A stretch of 10,377 bases of DNA, taken from the NCBI GenBank assembly GCA_027489105.1, contig JAIYAJ010000483.1, forward strand, positions 1 through 10,377, in the 5' to 3' direction. The notes under the pieces were generated by a model. That model was not told the DNA's origin and did no database searches. It was given only the letters and a program-made list of their open reading frames with translations. The stretch comes from Zymomonas sp. (GTDB lineage Bacteria; Pseudomonadota; Alphaproteobacteria; Sphingomonadales; Sphingomonadaceae). Shown here in pieces: positions 8,470 through 10,377 of this stretch. The position numbers and the translations under genes were made by a program. Position 1 is the stretch's first letter; the number at the start of each line of letters is the position of its first letter.

Positions 8470-8861
8470 TGGGCGCGAGACTTCTGCACGCACGCGGGGA
8501 CGGCAGCTACGTGGTGGAGCGCAACGGCTTCCCTTGCCACGTCACCCTTGGCGAGATGACACCGGAAGAAGCGGGACTGGTCGAGGGAGGGGCTTCCCTT
8601 CCGCCCGAGCCACTACCTTTTGTGCCCGACGTGCCCGCTCCGGGCGTCCACATCGCGTGGCTCAAGCTGGCGCTGCATGACCTCGGCAAGCTCGCTGCGG
8701 TCGAACAGGCGGTGAAGGCTGACCCGCGCGTCACGATCCTGTGGAACAATGTCACGATCATCAGCCCGACCGACCCGGAAGTGATCGCCCTCGGGACGGC
8801 ACTGAAGATCGATATTCCGGCTCTTTTCGCCGACGCCCACGCGATTTCCGCGACCCGCTGA
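8466..8861 (+). CDS. Unrecognised small protein coupled to the tail fibre gene
   Basis: A 131-residue protein I cannot name. Residues 1-45 form a short beta-like region (LLHARGDGSYVVERNGFPCHV). Residues 46-60 are Pro/Glu/Gly-rich and linker-like. Residues 61-131 look helical with one central strand: WLKLALHDLGKLAAVEQAVK, then VTILWNNVTIISPTDPEVIALG, then IPALFADAHAI. That last layout is similar to short proteins encoded just downstream of phage tail fibre genes, some of which are fibre chaperones. The start overlaps the fibre stop as ATGATG, with two possible ATGs at 8466 and 8469, so translation is probably coupled to the fibre. A fibre assembly or accessory role is inferred from this context only; an unrelated small structural protein is possible. 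Confidence 0.7.
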   Translation: MMGARLLHARGDGSYVVERNGFPCHVTLGEMTPEEAGLVEGGASLPPEPLPFVPDVPAPGVHIAWLKLALHDLGKLAAVEQAVKADPRVTILWNNVTIISPTDPEVIALGTALKIDIPALFADAHAISATR

Positions 8862-8883
8862 ATCACCTCCCCAACCCCCACAG

Positions 8884-8914
8884 GAGCGCGCTCGTGGTGA
8901 CGCGGGCGCGATGA
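8884..8914 (+). promoter_or_regulatory. Possible leader mini-ORF in front of the endolysin start
   Basis: The only clear Shine-Dalgarno-like stretch before the endolysin is AGGAG at 8882-8886, about 32 bases from the endolysin ATG and too far to serve it directly. It is well placed for GTG at 8894, which opens a six-codon frame ending at TGA 8912-8914, three bases before the endolysin ATG (8918). The same stretch holds a perfect 10-base palindrome (GAGCGCGCTC, 8884-8893) that could hide the site. This layout would allow reinitiation on the endolysin, but chance is not excluded. Confidence 0.25.
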
Positions 8915-8917
8915 CGC

Positions 8918-9454
8918 ATGGCTGATCTTCCAAAGGCATGGGCGTGGCTGGGCGAAGAACCCGGCCCTCGCATTCTCACCGAGGCGCTGGCGCTTCACGG
9001 CGTCAGGGAGACCTCAGGCCCGCGCAACACGCCTGCCATCATGAACTGGGCGCGCGAGGTCGGCCCGAAGGTCGCCAAGGTCTACAGCGCCGACAGCGTG
9101 CCGTGGTGCGGCCTGTTCATGGCGGTCGTCGCCAAGCGCGCGGGCAAGAGCCTTCCGGAAAGCCCTCTGTGGGCGCGGGCGTGGGCGACATGGGGCGATC
9201 CTTCGCCGCGCGCCATGCTTGGCGATGTGCTCGTGTTCGTGCGGCCCGGCGGCGGGCATGTCGGCGTCTATGTCGGCGAAGACAAGACCTCCTACGCGGT
9301 GCTCGGCGGCAACCAGGGCGATGCGGTGTCGGTCATCTGGATCGCCAAGAGCCGCTGCATCGGCGTACGCCGCGAGTACCGCGTCGGCCCGCCCGCCAAT
9401 GTGCGCCCCGTGTTCCTCAAGCGCTCCGGCGCGCTCTCGACGAACGAGGCCTGA
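8918..9454 (+). CDS. Endolysin, TIGR02594-type Cys/His peptidoglycan hydrolase
   Basis: A 178-residue protein of the TIGR02594 type, a CHAP/NlpC-like group common in proteobacterial phages and used to degrade peptidoglycan at lysis. The family start is clear: KAWAWLGEEPGPRILTEALALHG, then TPAIMNWAREVG. The catalytic cysteine is Cys64 in DSVPWCGLFMA, the histidine is His114 in GGGHVGVYVG, and Asn132 in VLGGNQGD completes a likely triad. No signal peptide or membrane segment is visible, so export would depend on a holin, consistent with holin-like genes downstream. The frame has a stop at 8912-8914, so ATG 8918 is the first possible start even though no good ribosome binding site lies directly before it. 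The last ~35 residues (after CIGVRREYRVG) are a short tail without a recognised cell-wall-binding domain. Confidence 0.87.
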   Translation: MADLPKAWAWLGEEPGPRILTEALALHGVRETSGPRNTPAIMNWAREVGPKVAKVYSADSVPWCGLFMAVVAKRAGKSLPESPLWARAWATWGDPSPRAMLGDVLVFVRPGGGHVGVYVGEDKTSYAVLGGNQGDAVSVIWIAKSRCIGVRREYRVGPPANVRPVFLKRSGALSTNEA

Positions 9455-9463
9455 CAGTTCCGC

Positions 9464-9481
9464 GCCGGGCGGACTCCCGGC
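9464..9481 (+). other. GC-rich stem-loop upstream of the Acb2/Tad1-like gene
   Basis: A perfect 6-bp stem, GCCGGG at 9464-9469 and CCCGGC at 9476-9481, with a 6-base loop, ten bases after the endolysin stop. There is no T-run after it, so it is not a standard intrinsic terminator; it may stabilise or segment the transcript. It closely resembles the element after the next gene (9904-9924). Confidence 0.5.
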
Positions 9482-9500
9482 AACATCTGGAGAACAGAAA

Positions 9501-9896
9501 ATGACTACGAAAATCACTGTTGATGCACACGCTGGCTGGCCTGTGAAGGTCGTGAAGATAGCCAAGGAAGGCTCGTCTGGTTCGGTCGAGATTGTTCCTG
9601 CGAACGAGAAGCGGGACTTCTACGTTCACAGCGGGCTCGACCTTCTTGTGTCGGAGGTCAAAAAGGACGCACTGCCCGCGACCGAGGGCGAGTACCGCGT
9701 CGGTGTCGCATTCAACCCATCTTCGAGCGGAGCTGTTGACGCCATCAAGGCGCAAGCCGCCGCGATGATTGATGCCTTGGGTGGCATTGCCGCCAACCGC
9801 GATCATCCCGGCGCTCGATGCGCAGCCGTGGCGATGACCGAAATTGAGAGCGCCGCCATGTGGGCCGTGAAGGCTCTCACGAAGCCCGCCCGCTGA
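9501..9896 (+). CDS. Putative anti-defence protein with Acb2/Tad1-like hairpin domain
   Basis: A 131-residue protein in two parts. Residues 1-55 are predicted beta-rich, with DAHAGWPVKVVKI (8-20), VEIVPANEKRDFYVHSG (29-45) and LDLLVSEVK (46-54). Residues 65-131 fit an Acb2/Tad1-type helical hairpin: a lead-in Tyr65, helix 1 around VDAIKAQAAAMIDALGG (79-95, with Lys83), a DHPG turn, and helix 2 around CAAVAMTEIESAAMWAVKAL (107-126). Phage proteins with this hairpin assemble into oligomers that bind cyclic oligonucleotides or gcADPR-type signals, blocking CBASS or Thoeris immunity. ATG 9501 follows a GGAG at 9489-9492 with good spacing; longer in-frame starts would run into the endolysin. It is cytoplasmic by appearance, with no membrane segment, so a lysis role is unlikely despite its place between endolysin and holin. 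The hairpin match is from pattern memory; ligand and activity are inference. Confidence 0.62.
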   Translation: MTTKITVDAHAGWPVKVVKIAKEGSSGSVEIVPANEKRDFYVHSGLDLLVSEVKKDALPATEGEYRVGVAFNPSSSGAVDAIKAQAAAMIDALGGIAANRDHPGARCAAVAMTEIESAAMWAVKALTKPAR

Positions 9897-9903
9897 ATCC
9901 CGC

Positions 9904-9924
9904 GCCCGGCCGGTTCTGCCGGGC
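9904..9924 (+). other. GC-rich stem-loop between the Acb2/Tad1-like gene and the holin gene
   Basis: A perfect 7-bp stem, GCCCGGC at 9904-9910 and GCCGGGC at 9918-9924, with a 7-base loop, starting seven bases after the preceding stop. It is followed by AACCTTCC rather than a T-run, so termination would be weak or factor-dependent. Its surroundings match those of the stem-loop at 9464-9481. Confidence 0.5.
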
Positions 9925-9954
9925 AACCTTCCTCAACCTCAAAAGGATACTCCC

Positions 9955-10131
9955 ATGGACTGGAACACCATTCAGCAATTCATCCGCATCCTGCTGCAAT
10001 TCGGCGCGGGCCTGCTTGTGTCGCGCGGCATCATCACCGCCGACATGGCGGCGTCCGGCATCGGCGCGATCCTGTCGCTTGGCGGCATCGCCTGGTGGGC
10101 GATCTGGAACCGCAAGGTCGAGATCAAGTGA
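9955..10131 (+). CDS. Putative phage holin (small two-span membrane protein)
   Basis: A 58-residue protein starting MDWNTIQQFIRIL. It has two hydrophobic segments: residues about 10-24 (IRILLQFGAGLLVSR) and about 34-50 (SGIGAILSLGGIAWWAI), joined by a short polar turn (IITADMAA), and a charged C-terminus (WNRKVEIK). This layout resembles the small Pam3-gp28-type putative holins of proteobacterial phages, which make inner-membrane holes that release the endolysin. A strong AAAAGGA at 9941-9947 lies seven bases before the ATG. It overlaps the next gene by GTGA. The type assignment rests on size, topology and lysis-module position, not on a diagnostic motif. Confidence 0.68.
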   Translation: MDWNTIQQFIRILLQFGAGLLVSRGIITADMAASGIGAILSLGGIAWWAIWNRKVEIK

Positions 10132-10298
10132 CCTCGCTGTTCTGGGCGATCTGCGTCATCGTCCTGGCGCTTGCTGCCGTGGGCGGCTTCTGGGCCGTCC
10201 GCGCATGGGGTTGGCATGCCGTCCCTGTGATCATCGGAGGGCTTGCGCTTCTGGCGCTGGCCTTCCTGCGCATCATGGCATGGGCGAACACGCCATGA
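10128..10298 (+). CDS. Small membrane protein, lysis-module, function uncertain
   Basis: A 56-residue protein read from GTG 10128, which overlaps the holin stop (GTGA) and so gives a coupled start; an upstream in-frame ATG at 10095 would run inside the holin gene and is less likely. Two strong hydrophobic segments are present: LFWAICVIVLALAAVGGFWAV near the N-terminus and AVPVIIGGLALLALAFLRIM near the C-terminus, separated by RAWGWH. It could be a second holin, an antiholin or another lysis accessory. The stop overlaps the next start (ATGA). No family was recognised. Confidence 0.6.
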   Translation: MTSLFWAICVIVLALAAVGGFWAVRAWGWHAVPVIIGGLALLALAFLRIMAWANTP

Positions 10299-10377
10299 CC
10301 TCGATCTGGCTCATCCTTGCGCTGATCGCCTCGCTGGCGGGCAACGCGGTCCTCTGGCGCGCGTGGCGTCAGGCCGA
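10295..10377 (+). CDS. Probable Rz-like inner-membrane spanin, 3'-truncated by window edge
   Basis: Only the first 27 codons are in the window: MTSIWLILALIASLAGN, a single hydrophobic signal-anchor, then AVLWRAWRQA, where a basic helical region begins. One N-terminal membrane segment followed by a charged helix, last in a run of coupled lysis genes after an endolysin and holin candidate, is what an i-spanin (Rz) looks like; such proteins pair with an outer-membrane lipoprotein to fuse the two membranes at lysis. The start overlaps the previous stop (ATGA). Another small membrane protein or a second holin is possible. Confidence 0.45.
   Translation, partial: MTSIWLILALIASLAGNAVLWRAWRQA

Noticed and set aside
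9219..9500. N-terminal extension of the Acb2/Tad1-like gene upstream of ATG 9501
   Set aside because: The extension overlaps the well-supported endolysin in another frame and has skewed Ala/Ser/Arg composition; ATG 9501 has a good ribosome binding site and begins the sensible domain.
8938..9504. 188-residue + strand open frame overlapping the endolysin
   Set aside because: It is extremely Arg-rich and lacks domain pattern, while the overlapping frame has a full Cys/His/Asn active site.
9904..9924. Intrinsic transcription terminator between the Acb2/Tad1-like gene and the holin
   Set aside because: The stem is good but no T-run follows, and the holin gene downstream would need read-through; kept only as a stem-loop.
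10129..10303. Tandem duplication suggested by TGACCTCG at the starts of two successive lysis genes (10129 and 10296)
   Set aside because: The match is eight bases and the rest of the two genes shows no clear alignment beyond both being hydrophobic.

Overview
The window reads as the end of the late region of a lambda-like siphovirus or an integrated prophage: the 3' part of the tail module followed by the start of the lysis module. All genes lie on the + strand and are tightly packed. The DNA is GC-rich, stop codons are mostly TGA, and many neighbouring genes share ATGA, GTGA or TGATG junctions. The protein families (a compact TipJ-type tip protein, DUF1833, a separate NlpC/P60 tail peptidase, a TIGR02594-type endolysin) suggest a GC-rich proteobacterial host, most likely an alphaproteobacterium. 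That host call is inference. No integrase, att site, tRNA, host gene, insertion sequence or CRISPR array is visible, so free phage and prophage cannot be told apart.

Tail module (1-8861). The window opens inside the tape measure gene (1-1965). A gpM-like minor tail protein (1965-2336), a DUF1833 protein in the gpL position (2341-2865) and an NlpC/P60 tail peptidase in the gpK position (2862-3251) follow. A 1384-residue TipJ host-specificity protein (3248-7402) comes next; its first ~200 residues look like lambda gpI fused to gpJ. After it lie a tail fibre-like protein with a pyocin-knob-type domain (7414-8469) and a small unrecognised protein translationally coupled to it (8466-8861). Together these build the tail shaft and tip, open the cell wall during DNA entry and bind the host receptor.

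Lysis module (8918-10377). A Cys/His endolysin (8918-9454) is followed by a 131-residue protein (9501-9896), then by three short overlapping membrane-protein genes: a putative holin (9955-10131), a second two-span membrane protein (10128-10298) and the start of a probable inner-membrane spanin (10295 onward, cut by the window edge).

The most interesting gene is 9501-9896. Its C-terminal half resembles the Acb2/Tad1 helical hairpin, the domain of phage proteins that sequester cyclic-nucleotide immune signals from CBASS and Thoeris. Its N-terminal half looks beta-rich. It sits between endolysin and holin and is flanked on both sides by similar GC-rich stem-loops, as expected for a cargo ('moron') gene. 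It is a candidate anti-defence sponge and not a lysis protein. No intergenic stretch exceeds about 60 bases, and no sigma70-like promoter is convincing anywhere.
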